A DNA stretch of 64,000 bases, taken from the NCBI RefSeq assembly GCF_030811835.1, contig NZ_JAUSRO010000011.1, positions 124,001 to 188,000 on the forward strand, given 5' to 3'. The translations under genes were made by a program, and so were the position numbers. The DNA is from Variovorax ginsengisoli. Its GTDB lineage: Bacteria; Pseudomonadota; Gammaproteobacteria; Burkholderiales; Burkholderiaceae_C. Shown piece after piece: positions 26,523 through 34,910 of this stretch (positions within the stretch are counted from its first letter, which is position 1; every line of letters starts with the position of its first letter). Under the pieces are notes generated by a model. It saw only the letters and a program-made list of their open reading frames with translations. It made no database searches and had not been told where the DNA came from.

Positions 26523-27239
26523 TCAAGGGCCTGTGAGCTCTGATATTTTCCTATCAGTAAGCCGACACACACCAAGAATCAGAATTCTCATGAAGTAGAC
26601 CAGATCTAATATCGTGCTGGGCTGAGGTACATTAACAGAAGAACCGCTGTGCGCGCATTCGTTGCGGAGTTCAATAAAATTCTTCAGCAGTTGTTCAATT
26701 GTAGAAGCGGAATATCGACCTTGAATCGCACCTTCAAGCGAATTCAGCCCTCCTCTTATCCCCAAACCCTGCAATACCGCCTTCACCACTTCTGCCGAAG
26801 GGTTGCCTTGAGTTCGGGCGAATGCCTCCCAGGCTGGCGACTTAGCGGCATCCGCAATCGGAGCAACGAGACGCCTTACAAATGCGGACGAATTTCCGAG
26901 GGTTTTAGGGCGGTGCTTGGATTCTCGCTTGACCATATCAGCAAGATGCCCAGCACCTTCTCGAATATGTATTTCAAGAAAATCAAATCCAAGCCTATCC
27001 ATACCAAAACCCTTTGCACTAAGTTGTGCAAAGTAGTTCTCACAATTTACACGAAGAAATGACTCTAAAAATCCGCTTAGAAGCACAACGCTTCCAAATT
27101 GGATAGTATGGTGCTGCGTTCGAAGATCTGCGTCACGCAGCGCGGCCGGACTCTCATTCTGGATACGCCTCATAAGCTGCTCGATCGGACGAGCAGAATC
27201 CGCAAATTCAGTGAACCCCCGTCGAATCGATTCTCTCAT
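26523..27239 (-). CDS. HEPN-domain protein, predicted RNase effector
   Basis: A 238-residue, mainly helical protein. The HEPN catalytic motif Rx4H is present as RNECAH (Arg192, His197), inside the expected helix FIELRNECAHSG. Upstream helices (TIQFGSVVLLSGFLESFLRV) fit the MAE_28990/MAE_18760-type HEPN families. Intact Rx4H HEPN proteins are usually metal-independent RNases. It is the third gene of the operon, starting 4 bp after the DUF262 gene, so it is very likely co-translated with it and acts with it. There is no partner MNT nucleotidyltransferase, the usual HEPN antitoxin; the DUF262 protein or the methyltransferase may instead control it. The gene is AT-rich. Confidence 0.78.
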   Translation of the reverse strand: MRESIRRGFTEFADSARPIEQLMRRIQNESPAALRDADLRTQHHTIQFGSVVLLSGFLESFLRVNCENYFAQLSAKGFGMDRLGFDFLEIHIREGAGHLADMVKRESKHRPKTLGNSSAFVRRLVAPIADAAKSPAWEAFARTQGNPSAEVVKAVLQGLGIRGGLNSLEGAIQGRYSASTIEQLLKNFIELRNECAHSGSSVNVPQPSTILDLVYFMRILILGVCRLTDRKISELTGP

Positions 27240-27243
27240 GGCG

Positions 27244-28392
27244 CTAGATCACCAAAGCTGCAGTTGCGTGCGCAGCCACGAGCTTTTTAAGCTTTTCCAC
27301 ACGAGTCTGAATTGCCCCTTTTCCATTAGTCCCCGTCGTAATCGCATCTCGAAATTGACCGTCCGTATCGAGCATTTTTTGCAACTCCGATTTCAAAGAA
27401 TCCGCCATATGCGAGTCTAATTTTGCAGGATTGATATCACTAAAGGCTGCCATCAAAGCATCAGCCAAGGGAGCCGATTTGAGTCTCTTCTTTTCATCTT
27501 GACGAGTAAAAGCAAGATCCGCACCAAACACCCTCTTTATAGAGTTTATCGCTCGATGGAAAGCCTCCTTTTCTTCATCGAGGTAGGATTCATCTACTTC
27601 AGCTTTAGTATTGGCGCGCCCCAAATACTCCCCCAGCCATCTCTTAAAGCTTCCACGAATAGCCGCAGGCTCACGCAGGGCAAAAAATCTGAGTACGAGC
27701 TCTACATCCTTCATTTGACTGTAGAGGGTATTGTATTTTCTATCCGCAACATCTTGGGGAATATCCCACAACTCCCTAAAAACGGGCTCATCTGATAGTT
27801 TATGCAATAACCGATTAAATTTTCCTTGAAAAATCGCATTGCGAATCTCCATGGAATTGAGCTGCACGCCGCCGGTGTTCAATCTATCAAACACGTCATA
27901 CTTAACTTCCGCCGAAGACTCACGAAGGAGGAGTACGGCGGGAATAAAGCGGCGCTTTATAGTTGGCGCAAGCCCCTGATCTTCCAGATCGGTATATCTC
28001 ATCCCGTTTAGCTCACTCCATACCGTCAAGCGCTCAAGGGCATATGTGTTTCTTAGAAATTCATAAATTGCGGTTAGACGTTGCCTTCCGTCCAGCACCA
28101 CATACATCCCATATTTATCTTCGCCCAAAAAAACTGGCGGGACAGGCACATTCATGATAATGGACTCAACGAATCTAGACTGCTTCCTCACATCCCAACG
28201 ATCTCGACGCTGAAACTCCGGATTTAATTTTATCTGCTCATCCACCATGGAACGCAGCGTTGAAATTGGCAGTTCAATTTTTTGCGGATGTATTTGCCGC
28301 ATCTGCTTTGCGTATTTTTTCTCTAGCGCGGTTTCACCGTCGTTAAGATCAAGCTCTTCTTCTTCCTCAGGATAGTCGATAACGTCTGTCAT
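27244..28392 (-). CDS. DUF262 (GmrS-like, ParB/Srx-fold) protein
   Basis: A 382-residue protein. The DUF262 core is recognisable: NPEFQRRDRWD at 57-67, the nucleotide-handling motif VVLDGRQRLTAI at about 98-109, and FDRLNTGGVQLN at 168-179. This is the GmrS-type NTP-binding domain of GmrSD type IV restriction enzymes. The HNH (DUF1524/GmrD) nuclease domain usually fused or adjacent is absent: the C-terminal 170 residues are charged and helical with no HNH motif. A very acidic stretch (YPEEEEELDLNDGE) opens the protein. It lies 3 bp after the methyltransferase stop and 4 bp before the HEPN start. Its likely role is a DNA-modification-responsive or NTP-driven switch. Confidence 0.85.
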   Translation of the reverse strand: MTDVIDYPEEEEELDLNDGETALEKKYAKQMRQIHPQKIELPISTLRSMVDEQIKLNPEFQRRDRWDVRKQSRFVESIIMNVPVPPVFLGEDKYGMYVVLDGRQRLTAIYEFLRNTYALERLTVWSELNGMRYTDLEDQGLAPTIKRRFIPAVLLLRESSAEVKYDVFDRLNTGGVQLNSMEIRNAIFQGKFNRLLHKLSDEPVFRELWDIPQDVADRKYNTLYSQMKDVELVLRFFALREPAAIRGSFKRWLGEYLGRANTKAEVDESYLDEEKEAFHRAINSIKRVFGADLAFTRQDEKKRLKSAPLADALMAAFSDINPAKLDSHMADSLKSELQKMLDTDGQFRDAITTGTNGKGAIQTRVEKLKKLVAAHATAALVI

Positions 28393-28395
28393 GAT

Positions 28396-29652
28396 TCAAA
28401 TTACCTTCTGCAAAACGTTGGAAAAAATCAAGGCATGCTCAAGCTTTACATTCACATCCCTGTAAACTTTAAATCGAGGGTTGGAATCTGAGATGGGAGC
28501 CCTGACCAGATGGCTTGATTTTTCAATCATTAAATACCCAAGTCGCTCCAGATGCTCAATCACCACCCGACAGAGGTCAATCTCAATTTCCTTAAAAAAA
28601 GAGTTTTGAACAACTAGTACTATCGTGCCTTTGGGCGCCGCCCGAACAACGCCGTCCAAAGTTGCAGCCAAGTCCGAGAAATACGAAGAAAAGTATCTAA
28701 GATAGTACGCGGAAGCAGCCTTCGTATGATGTGCTCCAATGGCCTTTAGCATCTCTCGAGCAGCAGGCGCTAAATTGGCCATGCCGTACTCTACATCTCG
28801 AACCGTGACAACAGAACCAGTAATACGCGTTCGGAGCGTGGCAAATTCATCCGCGGTAACTCCCAATGCCAACATCTCGGGTATTGTCGCAATAGCATAA
28901 TCTATCCGAGTACAGTAGGGGGGCGAGGAAATTACCAAGTCAAATTCGCCCAACCTCCGAAGATCTTTTTTTGAATCCGCCAAAACCAATTTCGGCCAGA
29001 CAAATTCATCTTGACGAATTAGCGTCCTAGCAAGAACATCCAATTCTCCGACTACCTTACTCACAAGACCTTCCAACTCCACAAAATCAAGTTGAACTCG
29101 CTGGTTGTCCGATTTTGGCCTAACAAACCATGATGGGTTTGTACTTCGCAATGATCGGATAGCTTCGGCGGTGAAACGAGACAGTACAACGAACGCTGCG
29201 CCAGAAATTGCATAGAACTCCTTCTCAGGAAGCCCAACGCTGACTTCTTTCGCTAGGAAAATAAGACATTTTCTAAAGCTCCTTATTGCATGCAGCGTTT
29301 TTTCGGCAAAGAAAATCCGAGAAAAATCATTTGCACCCTCTTCAGCGAATTCCGTAAGGAGTTTGTGTGCGCCTAGATTTCTCAAGCGCTCAACAAGCTT
29401 ATTAACCGTTTGCGCTGAAGCTAAGCGAGACCAAGCGAGCGGTATGGTCGCAGGATTTATGTCGACTCCAAAACTTTGAATCCCACGTTGAGCACAGACA
29501 GCAGTAGTAGTGCCACTTCCGTTCCAAGGATCAAGCACTCTACACCCCTGCCGGGCGTATCTATTGACAATATCTTCTACAAATTCGCTTGAAAATCCTG
29601 CGTAGTATTTATAGCGTGATGCATCTTTTACTATTTGTTTTGGCGTACGCAT
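28396..29652 (-). CDS. DNA methyltransferase (amino-methylating, SPPY type)
   Basis: A 418-residue SAM-dependent DNA methyltransferase. Motif I is LDPWNGSGTTT (residues 40-50), followed by the acidic motif II GVDINP (62-67). The catalytic motif IV is SPPY (243-246) in DLVISSPPYCTRIDY. Motif order I then IV, with about 195 residues between, leaves room for a target-recognition region. SPPY suggests N4-cytosine methylation, though N6-adenine cannot be excluded. The N-terminus YYAGFSSEFVEDIVNRYARQ resembles N4-cytosine/N6-adenine methyltransferases that start directly with the SAM site. It is the first gene of the operon, 84 bp downstream of the integrase, and is AT-rich. Confidence 0.87.
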   Translation of the reverse strand: MRTPKQIVKDASRYKYYAGFSSEFVEDIVNRYARQGCRVLDPWNGSGTTTAVCAQRGIQSFGVDINPATIPLAWSRLASAQTVNKLVERLRNLGAHKLLTEFAEEGANDFSRIFFAEKTLHAIRSFRKCLIFLAKEVSVGLPEKEFYAISGAAFVVLSRFTAEAIRSLRSTNPSWFVRPKSDNQRVQLDFVELEGLVSKVVGELDVLARTLIRQDEFVWPKLVLADSKKDLRRLGEFDLVISSPPYCTRIDYAIATIPEMLALGVTADEFATLRTRITGSVVTVRDVEYGMANLAPAAREMLKAIGAHHTKAASAYYLRYFSSYFSDLAATLDGVVRAAPKGTIVLVVQNSFFKEIEIDLCRVVIEHLERLGYLMIEKSSHLVRAPISDSNPRFKVYRDVNVKLEHALIFSNVLQKVI

Positions 29653-29736
29653 ACTAGGATAGACACATATATTTTTATTTGAAGAGCCATGTTAGCCGCT
29701 GCAATTCGATTTGCCTTCCGGCATAAAGCGAAACTG

Positions 29737-30914
29737 CTAGTCCTTGCTGATACTAGAGTCGATCCTGTCGGCCCACCATTGCATCAATTTGGTCCTATCC
29801 TGGACGTAGACCGACCTGTTATAGGCCGCTCTCACTTGGTTGCGTTCAACGTGCGCAAGCTGACGCTCAATCACTTCTGGGTTCCAGCCCGCCTCATTAG
29901 CAACGGTTGAGTAAAGCGCTCGAAACCCATGAGCAGTCGCCTCGCCTTTGTACCCCATACGCGCTAATGCACTGTTAATGGTGTTTTCACTCAACGACTT
30001 ACTTGGGTAAAACGGGCTAGGGAAGGTTAGTTCCCGATGGCCGCTGAGAAGGTGCATCGACTTCAGCACTTTCACCGCCTGTCGCGACAGGGGGACCACG
30101 TGTTCAATTCGCATCTTCATCCGCGCGGCGGGTATCCGCCATAGGCGAGCATCAAGATCGAACTCGTCCCACCGCGCGCCCCGCACTTCCCCGGGTCGTA
30201 CGGCAGTGAGCATTAACAAGCGCAAGGCATGCAGAGTATGCGGTTCACCTTGGTAGGCAGCTAGCTTCGTCAGGAATGCAGGCAGCTCTCGCTCTTGCAG
30301 AGCTGGACGGTGCGTAACGCGCCGCGGCTTCAAAATCTCGTTCGGCACGAGATCCAGATAGGGTTGGAATCAATGCGTTGATGCGTCACGGCGTACCGGA
30401 AAGCAGCCTTTACCCGCTGCAGCACACGAGTAGCCATTTCGCCCGCGCCGCGCTCTTCGATTCGTTTCACCGCATGCATAACATCGCGAGCAGATATCGA
30501 AGCCATAGGGCGATTGCCGAGAAGAGGAAAAATGTCTGCCTCGAGCGAGGATCGCGTTCGGCGCAAGGTAATGGGCTGCCACCGACCCGCCTGATGAGCA
30601 AGCCAGTCTCGTGCCACGGCCTCGAACGTGTTTGCTGCCTCGTGCTTAATCCTAGCCTTTGCCTCCTTACGTAGTGCACCGGGATCCTGTCCACAATCCA
30701 GCGCCCTACGTGCCGCATCGCGGCGTTCACGAGCATCCTTAAGGCCAACCTCGGGATAGACACCGAACGCTAGCCGTTTCTCTTTGCCTGCGAACCGATA
30801 CTTCATACGCCAGTAGCGTCCTCCCGCTACTGTCAACTCGAGGTAGAGCCCTCCACCGTCCGAATGCTTGCCAACACGATCAAGGCTTCGCAGCTTTACG
30901 TCAGTCAACTTCAT
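29737..30914 (-). pseudogene. P4-type tyrosine recombinase (integrase), split by a -1 frameshift
   Basis: The first part (30914 to about 30365) encodes the DUF4102 arm-binding domain (KLRSLDRVGKHSDGGGLYLE, LAFGVYPEVGLKDARERRDA) and the core-binding domain up to RIDSNP. The frame then runs into a stop at 30330. The second part, one frame over, encodes LDLVPNEILKPRRVTHRPAL and the catalytic domain, with AVRPGEVRGARW (Arg), HGFRALYSTVAN (His/Arg), LAHVERNQVRAAYNRS (Tyr) and MQWWADRID. Joining them needs one base in the AACCCTAT stretch near 30365. ATG 30914 is preferred; the upstream ATG at 30953 lies inside an arm site. The gene starts 73 bp from attR. A sequencing error would have the same appearance. 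Confidence 0.88.
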
Positions 30915-30932
30915 AGGCCAGTGTAAACACAG

Positions 30933-30953
30933 CGGGGGCACAAATGGGGGCAT
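30933..30953 (+). repeat. Right integrase arm-type sites
   Basis: CGGGGGCAC at 30933-30941 and TGGGGGCAT at 30945-30953 are 12 bp apart, matching the pair at the left end in sequence, orientation and spacing. They lie between the integrase start and attR, where integrase binding could also autorepress the gene. Confidence 0.6.
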
Positions 30954-30986
30954 ATATCATCCATTCGCCATCGCTTCATAGGGACC

Positions 30987-31048
30987 TTCGGTTCCTGGCG
31001 GCGGACCAGATACAAGCCCGGACTAGTTCACGCTAGTCCGGGCTTTTT
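30987..31048. repeat. attR: right 62-bp copy of the island's flanking repeat
   Basis: The copy matches 22889-22951 over the tRNA 3' end, CCA and terminator, except for one A-to-G change and one lost G in the acceptor strand. The terminator hairpin with five T (31015-31048) is intact here too. No tRNA 5' half precedes it. Confidence 0.9.
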
Positions 31049-31252
31049 GCTTGTGGCCAGGCGAATGTCCGGCCAATGCGCCACGACGGTCGTGAAGCCG
31101 CAGGCCGGAAGGCCCCGATCCGGCGGGTCTCGCCAGCGCCATCGTCAACACGGCCTCCCCCACTGTCTTGCTAGTATTTGCGCTCTCGGCAACCGCCCGT
31201 CCCCGCATCGGCGGTCTGCCACGGCAACGCATTTCGTCATAGGAGGTACCAC

Positions 31253-31708
31253 GTGTCCTGGAAGTCCCCTCTCGCCCTGCTCGCGCTGTCTGCCGCCGCC
31301 TTTCCGGCGCTGGCCCAGTCCGATCGCCAAGTGGTCGAGGCCATGATGACGCGCTCGGCCAACGTCTGCCCGGGCCACAGCACCGAGCGCACCCTGCCGA
31401 CCGTCAAGGCCGTGCCCGTCGGCGCGTTGCGGGTCATGCTCGACCGCGGCCTGGTGATGTGCCCCGACCGCCGCCTGGACGCCGACGCGCCGGCCGTCTT
31501 CTACGGCCGGGTCGGTGTGTTCGGATGGAACCCCGAAGTGGCGGCCAGCTCGGCAGTGATCGTCAAGCAGATCGACGCCATGACCCGCAAGGACGAATAC
31601 CCGCCGGACACGCTGGTGTGGGACGCCAAGGCCACGCCCCTCCAGCAGCGCACGGTGCCGGCATTCGAGCCCAAGCCCGGCGCTGCCGTGCTGTTCAAGA
31701 TCCGGTGA
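31253..31708 (+). CDS. Secreted hypothetical protein
   Basis: A 151-residue protein with a clear signal peptide (WKSPLALLALSAAAFPALAQS). The mature part has two cysteines (NVCPGH, VMCPDR) and no domain I recognise. The start is GTG at 31253, chosen because a perfect AGGAGG lies at 31241-31246 and the signal peptide begins at once. The gene sits 205 bp outside the island's right border and belongs to the host chromosome. Confidence 0.72.
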   Translation: MSWKSPLALLALSAAAFPALAQSDRQVVEAMMTRSANVCPGHSTERTLPTVKAVPVGALRVMLDRGLVMCPDRRLDADAPAVFYGRVGVFGWNPEVAASSAVIVKQIDAMTRKDEYPPDTLVWDAKATPLQQRTVPAFEPKPGAAVLFKIR

Positions 31709-31745
31709 TCCGACGCCGCAGCGCGGCCATGTGTTTGGGGGACGC

Positions 31746-33965
31746 TCAGGGCAGCCGCTTGTCGCCGAACAGGCTGTCGTCGACCAGCGGGTAGCCGAGT
31801 TCGGGCTTGTAGCGGCGGTTCCAGTTGCCAGCGAATTTCACGCGCGTGGCAAAGGCGGCAAGGTCGGTCCGGTCCATGGATCCGGCATAGATCGCACTGG
31901 TCTGGTTGGTCGGCGACACCACGAAGCTGAATGCGGTACCGGCCGCTTCGAGTTGCGGCGGAATCGTGTTGCCCTTGATACCACCCAGCGTGATGCTGGC
32001 CAGGTAGTCGCCCACCGCGGTGATTTCACCGGCCGTGCCTTCGCCCAGGTTCGCGATGGTGCCGCCGATGAAGGCATAGATCGTCTCTTCCTTGCCCAGC
32101 CCGCCCGGCGCCCCCACGGTGAAGCCCAGGTCGGCGATCGGGCTGCCCGTCACGTCGGTCTGGATGGTCACGATGCTGCCGGCCGGCAGGTTGCGGTCGG
32201 CGGTCCAGACGAACGCGGTCTCGTTGGTCAGTCCCTTGAACTCGCCCGTGCCGGTCTTGCGGTCGCGGTCGGTAAAGGTGACTTTCGTGCCGCCATTCAC
32301 CGCCTTGAGCAACACGAAGGCGAAGGCGTCGGGCGCCTCGGCATTGGCGCCCACGAACAGCAGGTCGCCGATGGCGAGCGAGGTGGGCTGGCCGGCTGCC
32401 ACGAAGTTGAGCGTGGTGGCATCGTGGATGCCCGCGAACGCGTGGCCCGAGGCATCGACGACGGCGTTCGCATCGACGGTCACGTAGTAGGCCGCATCGG
32501 CGTCCAGCTGCTGCGACGGGACGAGTTTCAGCACGTTGAAATTGCGTTGTACGCGCGCCGCGCTGCTGCTGGCGTTGAAGCGCTCGACCACGCTGCCATC
32601 GCCCTTGTGCAGCACGAGGTCGCCGGCCCCCAGGCGGATCGCCTTGTTGAAGCTCAGCGTGATGGCCGCATCGCGGTTGACGCCGACCCGGTCGTCGGCC
32701 GGCGTGGCACGGCGCAGTTGCGGCCCGGCGGCGTCGACCCACGGTGCGCCCAGGCGCACGACAAAGCCGCCGAACTTCTGGTCGGCCGGATCGAGGTCCT
32801 TGGACACCGCGCTCTGGCCGGGCCAGACGGTGTCGCCGTTGTCCATGAGAAGCTGCACTTGCGTACCCGCCTGGACCGGGCCGGCCACCCCGACGACCGA
32901 CTCGAAGCTGCCGCCGGTTTCCTTGCGCAGCGCGTCGAGATCGTTCGACAGCTCGACCGGCGCACTCTGCGCGTTGCCGGTCCAGCTGAAGAGCGCGAAG
33001 TTGCGATCGACGAGCGGACTGCTCGCGCCTGCGGGGCCGGCGACGATGAGGTAGTTGCCGTCGCTGCCCTTGTCGATGGAGCGGATGCCACGCCCGCCGA
33101 GTTCAAGCTCGATCGGCGTGCCGAAGTTGGCCTGGGTGGCGGTGCCGGCCAGCAGGGCGTTGGCGTTCTGCAGCGGCACGATCAGCGCCTTGTTGCGTGC
33201 GCCGGTGTCCGCCAGCGGTGCGCGAAAGCCCAGCCACAGGGCGCTGTCGCCCGGTGCGCTGGTCATGCCTTCGATGGAGAAACCGTCCACCCGTTCGGGC
33301 GCCACGCCCGCGGCCGCCGATGCGGCAAAGCCGAAGTGGTTGGCGCCCAGCCCGTGGCCATTCGTTGCGTCCCAGGCCACCAGCTGGGATTCCAGCGCGC
33401 TGAACTGGCCCACGTAATCGAAGGTCGTCGCCGCGCCGGTGCCTGCGACCTTGACGGCGAAGAGGTGCGAGCGATCGGCCATCGCATCTGCGCCGTCCTT
33501 GCTGTTGCTGTTCGAGCCTGTGAGGTAGAGCGTGTCACCGATGCGCGTGCCGGCCTCGAGGTCCAGCTCCTTCTTCAGCTTGGGGCCGTTGAGTTCATAG
33601 CTCCATTCGAGGACGGCAGCGCCGCCGGCACGCGGGTAGACGCGCAGCACGTTGGCTTCGTCGTCGGCCACGATCATGAAGTCGTCGGGCAGGGCAAAGG
33701 CGGTCGATGCGTCCGACGCGCCTTGCGTGGTGCCCGCGTTGGGCTTGAAGGTTTGCGACGACAGCAGTTGCGGCAATGCCGGCGTGACGGGAGTGTCAGG
33801 CTGCGTCGCCGGGGGCTGCTCGGCGACCGGTTCGGTGCCGGTCGCGGGGCGGGCGTTGTCGCTGTGGCTACCACCCCCGCAGGCCGCCAGCGCCAGCACA
33901 AGGGCGCTGGCGATCAGCACGAGTTTGAAGGGCGGGACGGCGATGGTGCGAAGCGAATGTTTCAT
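31746..33965 (-). CDS. Surface lipoprotein with DUF3616-like and SbsA Ig-like domains
   Basis: A 739-residue lipoprotein (lipobox LALAACGGG) with a Pro/Thr-rich linker. Residues of roughly 85-390 resemble DUF3616 (DDFMIVADDEANVLRVYPRA, VDGFSIEGMTSAPGDSALWL, GRGIRSIDKGSDGNYLIVAG). Then comes an SbsA/Big_5 Ig-like domain (LRRATPADDRVGVNRDAAIT, LSFNKAIRLGAGDLVLHKGD). The C-terminal region (LAIGDLLFVGANAEAPDAFA onward) resembles extracellular lamin-tail-like modules. ATG at 33965 is used; the much longer frame upstream to 35057 runs antisense to the next gene and is not real. The function is unknown, presumably surface binding or degradation. Confidence 0.78.
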   Translation of the reverse strand: MKHSLRTIAVPPFKLVLIASALVLALAACGGGSHSDNARPATGTEPVAEQPPATQPDTPVTPALPQLLSSQTFKPNAGTTQGASDASTAFALPDDFMIVADDEANVLRVYPRAGGAAVLEWSYELNGPKLKKELDLEAGTRIGDTLYLTGSNSNSKDGADAMADRSHLFAVKVAGTGAATTFDYVGQFSALESQLVAWDATNGHGLGANHFGFAASAAAGVAPERVDGFSIEGMTSAPGDSALWLGFRAPLADTGARNKALIVPLQNANALLAGTATQANFGTPIELELGGRGIRSIDKGSDGNYLIVAGPAGASSPLVDRNFALFSWTGNAQSAPVELSNDLDALRKETGGSFESVVGVAGPVQAGTQVQLLMDNGDTVWPGQSAVSKDLDPADQKFGGFVVRLGAPWVDAAGPQLRRATPADDRVGVNRDAAITLSFNKAIRLGAGDLVLHKGDGSVVERFNASSSAARVQRNFNVLKLVPSQQLDADAAYYVTVDANAVVDASGHAFAGIHDATTLNFVAAGQPTSLAIGDLLFVGANAEAPDAFAFVLLKAVNGGTKVTFTDRDRKTGTGEFKGLTNETAFVWTADRNLPAGSIVTIQTDVTGSPIADLGFTVGAPGGLGKEETIYAFIGGTIANLGEGTAGEITAVGDYLASITLGGIKGNTIPPQLEAAGTAFSFVVSPTNQTSAIYAGSMDRTDLAAFATRVKFAGNWNRRYKPELGYPLVDDSLFGDKRLP

Positions 33966-34073
33966 GGCGTTCTGGAGGATCGAAACCGGGCATGCTGTTG
34001 AGCCGGTGTGACAGAACCGTGAAAGACTTCCAAATCGAAAGCTTGCTTGGGAGCAGCCGCTAAGCTCACTGCC

Positions 34074-34910
34074 ATGACTGCCCTGCCCCTGCGCCGCCTC
34101 TTCCTCCTCCTGCTCGCCGCCGCCGTACTCGCAGGCGCCTGGTTCACGCCCATGGACCGCGCCGCCCGCAGCCAGGTCGAGGCTGGCCTGCAACGCGCAC
34201 TCACCGCATTCGCAGCTGCACGCGCGCTGGGCGCGGTGATTTCCGTGGCGCAGGGCACGCAGGTGGAGGTCACGCCGGCCGGCGTCGGGCTCAGCTTTGC
34301 GCCGGGCCAGGCGCTGCAGCCGCTCAATGAACTGGTGGACCGTTTCGGCGCCGTCATGCTGGCGGCCAGCGTGGCCTTCGGCATCCAGTTGCTGCTGCTG
34401 AACATCGGCGGGCACGCCGTGGTGTCGGCGTTGGCGTCGGCGGCGGTGTTGTTGTGGGTGGCACTGCGCTGGCGCCGCGATGCGCCGTCGCCGCGCTGGC
34501 TGCAGCCGGTGGTGGTCGGGCTGCTGCTGGTGCGCTTTGCGGTGCCGCTGGGCGCGCTGGCCAACGAGGCGGTCTACCGCAGCTTCATGGCCGACGACTA
34601 CCGCGCCGCGCTGAGCACCATCGAACGTTCGCCCGACGCGGTGATCGGCAGCGCGACCGCCACGCCACCCGCACAGGACACAGGCTTCATCGAGCGCATC
34701 CGGCAATGGGCCAAGGGCCTGCCGGACTTGAAGTCGGGCTACGACGCCATCCTCAGTGCGGCGTCCGACTGGGCGGGCAAGATGGTCCGGTTGATCGCGG
34801 TGTTCGCGTTGCAGACGGTGGTGCTGCCGATCGGCTTTCTCTGGCTGTCGTGGCGGCTGGCACGCTGGGCGGTGCAGGCGCCTTCGCGTCAAGCGCCGGG
34901 TTCCACTTAA
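34074..34910 (+). CDS. Hypothetical inner-membrane protein
   Basis: A 278-residue protein with an N-terminal hydrophobic segment (LFLLLLAAAVLAGAWFTPMD). A periplasmic stretch of about 70 residues precedes three or four further transmembrane segments (AVMLAASVAFGIQLLLLNIG, LQPVVVGLLLVRFAVPLGAL, IAVFALQTVVLPIGFLWLSW). I do not recognise the family. ATG at 34074 is chosen because the signal anchor follows directly. It is divergent from the lipoprotein gene (108-bp gap), and a 291-bp gap without features follows it. Confidence 0.7.
   Translation: MTALPLRRLFLLLLAAAVLAGAWFTPMDRAARSQVEAGLQRALTAFAAARALGAVISVAQGTQVEVTPAGVGLSFAPGQALQPLNELVDRFGAVMLAASVAFGIQLLLLNIGGHAVVSALASAAVLLWVALRWRRDAPSPRWLQPVVVGLLLVRFAVPLGALANEAVYRSFMADDYRAALSTIERSPDAVIGSATATPPAQDTGFIERIRQWAKGLPDLKSGYDAILSAASDWAGKMVRLIAVFALQTVVLPIGFLWLSWRLARWAVQAPSRQAPGST

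Larger units (their letters stand above)
22889..31048. mobile_element. Genomic island integrated at tRNA-Arg(CCG), about 8.1 kb
   Basis: The region is bounded by 63-bp and 62-bp direct repeats, with a P4-type integrase gene just inside the right repeat and arm-type sites inside both ends. Apart from an IS5-family insertion, its genes are clearly AT-richer than the flanking chromosome. Cargo is a RES-domain protein and a methyltransferase-DUF262-HEPN operon, both defence-like. There are no conjugation, replication or phage structural genes, so it is a small integrative cargo island. The integrase is frameshifted, so it may be immobilised unless an outside integrase acts. Confidence 0.88.

Noticed and set aside
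29737..30914. Programmed -1 frameshifting to explain the split integrase
   Set aside because: The junction (AACCCTAT) is not a heptameric slippery sequence of the usual X XXY YYZ form, and P4-type integrases are not known to use frameshifting. A mutation or sequencing error is simpler.
22888..31048. Prophage
   Set aside because: No capsid, tail, lysis or replication genes are present between the att repeats. Only integrase, an IS transposase and defence-like cargo are found.
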